From: Verrucomicrobiales bacterium
GTDB lineage: Bacteria > Verrucomicrobiota > Verrucomicrobiia > Limisphaerales > UBA1100
NCBI GenBank assembly: GCA_003517285.1
Contig: DPAW01000237.1
Span: 1-6,360, forward strand
DNA length: 6,360 bases
Direction of reading: 5' to 3'
Shown: piece after piece, positions 5,810-6,360 of the stretch
Numbering within the stretch: position 1 is the stretch's first letter
Layout of the letters: the number at the start of each line of letters is the position of its first letter
The notes under the pieces: model-generated
What the model was told of the DNA's origin: nothing
The model's database searches: none
The model's input: the letters and a program-made list of their open reading frames with translations, nothing else
Program-made: the position numbers and the translations under genes

Positions 5810-6360
5810 ATGCGGATTTGTGCATTGTTGATCATGTTGCTGGCTGGCACCGGCGCACAGGCGGCTAAGCCTAACATTGTTTTTTATTTCATCGATGACC
5901 TAGGCTGGACGGATGTATCGTTCATGGGCTCGAAATATTATGAGACGCCTCATGTCGACCGGTTGGCGAAGGAGGGTATGGTGTTTATGGACGCCTACGC
6001 GTGTGCACCGAATTGTGCGCCCAGTCGCGCGTGCCTGATGAGCGGTTTATACGGGCCGCGGCATGGGGTGTTTACGGTCAGTAACTCGGATCGTGGGCAG
6101 TCGAAGTTTCGCAAGCTGGTGCCGGTCAAGAACACCACGGTGTTGGCTGATCGCTTCGAGACCATTGCCGAGGTATTGCAGAAGGCCGGGTACGTCACTG
6201 CTACGATGGGCAAATGGCACTTGGGCAAGGATCCGACCACGCAGGGGTTTGATGTCAACATTGCCGGGCGCGAATGGGGTAGTCCAAGCGGTGGTGGCTA
6301 TCATAGTCCGTACAGGTATCCGAATCTGGTGAACCCCGAAAAGGGCGAGTATCTCACCGA
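5810..6360 (+). CDS. Secreted sulfatase, S1 formylglycine family (3' partial)
   Basis: The frame from ATG 5810 stays open to the window edge, giving 183 residues without a stop. Residues 1-18 are a signal peptide with likely cleavage after Ala-Gln-Ala. KPNIVFYFIDDLGWTD supplies the metal ligands Asp29 and Asp30. CAPSR at 69-73 holds Cys69, the residue converted to formylglycine. GKWHLG at 134-139 gives Lys135 and His137, followed by GFDVNIAG. The distal ligands (the DN pair and the second lysine) lie beyond the window. The motif flavour (CAPSR with Cys65 and Cys75 close by, versus CSPTR) and the insert between the active-site Cys and GKWHLG differ from the other sulfatase here, so the two are distinct subfamilies and not a recent duplication. 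AGAAGG lies only one base before the ATG, too close for a normal ribosome site. The product acts outside the cytoplasm, probably on a sulfated glycan. Confidence 0.95.
   Translation, partial: MRICALLIMLLAGTGAQAAKPNIVFYFIDDLGWTDVSFMGSKYYETPHVDRLAKEGMVFMDAYACAPNCAPSRACLMSGLYGPRHGVFTVSNSDRGQSKFRKLVPVKNTTVLADRFETIAEVLQKAGYVTATMGKWHLGKDPTTQGFDVNIAGREWGSPSGGGYHSPYRYPNLVNPEKGEYLT

Overview
The window looks like part of a chromosome from a free-living, probably aquatic member of the Planctomycetota-Verrucomicrobiota-Lentisphaerota group, most likely Verrucomicrobiota. The basis is the gene style: secreted formylglycine sulfatases at two places in 6.4 kb, and large lipoproteins carrying a C-terminal domain like the globular part of the pseudopilins that are very abundant in that group. 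Weak or absent Shine-Dalgarno sequences fit too. The taxonomic call is inference; there is no marker gene here.

Layout. (1) Positions 1-2711, plus strand: two tandem, diverged paralogues of unknown function. The first is cut off by the left window edge. The second is complete and begins with a lipoprotein signal peptide. Both are methionine-rich and end in the same kind of module: a hydrophobic helix, a pseudopilin-like domain and a short Trp-x-Pro tail. (2) Positions 2785-4203, plus strand: a complete secreted S1-type sulfatase, with a perfect 6-bp hairpin in the DNA directly abutting its ATG. (3) Positions 4196-5395, minus strand: a FAD-dependent oxidoreductase of the HI0933/YhiN/BaiN family, overlapping the sulfatase tail to tail by 8 bp. 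(4) Positions 5396-5809: a 414-bp divergent intergenic region with two candidate promoters, an inverted repeat and a possible frameshifted remnant of a Tat-type signal peptide. (5) Positions 5810-6360, plus strand: the N-terminal 183 residues of a second, different secreted sulfatase that runs off the right edge and therefore has no stop codon in the window.

Working together. The two sulfatases presumably remove sulfate esters from polysaccharides outside the cytoplasm after a formylglycine-generating enzyme, not encoded here, has matured them. The lipoproteins would sit in the same envelope compartment, but nothing in the sequence proves a functional link to the sulfatases. The flavoprotein is cytoplasmic and looks unrelated. 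Hand-counted lines suggest about 45% GC in the lipoprotein genes and about 60% GC from position 4200 rightward, so the window may join two stretches of different history.

The least ordinary item is the lipoprotein pair, which appears to carry a pilin-like domain at the wrong end of the protein and without a prepilin peptidase site. I see no CRISPR array, transposon, tRNA, rRNA or recognisable defence system.
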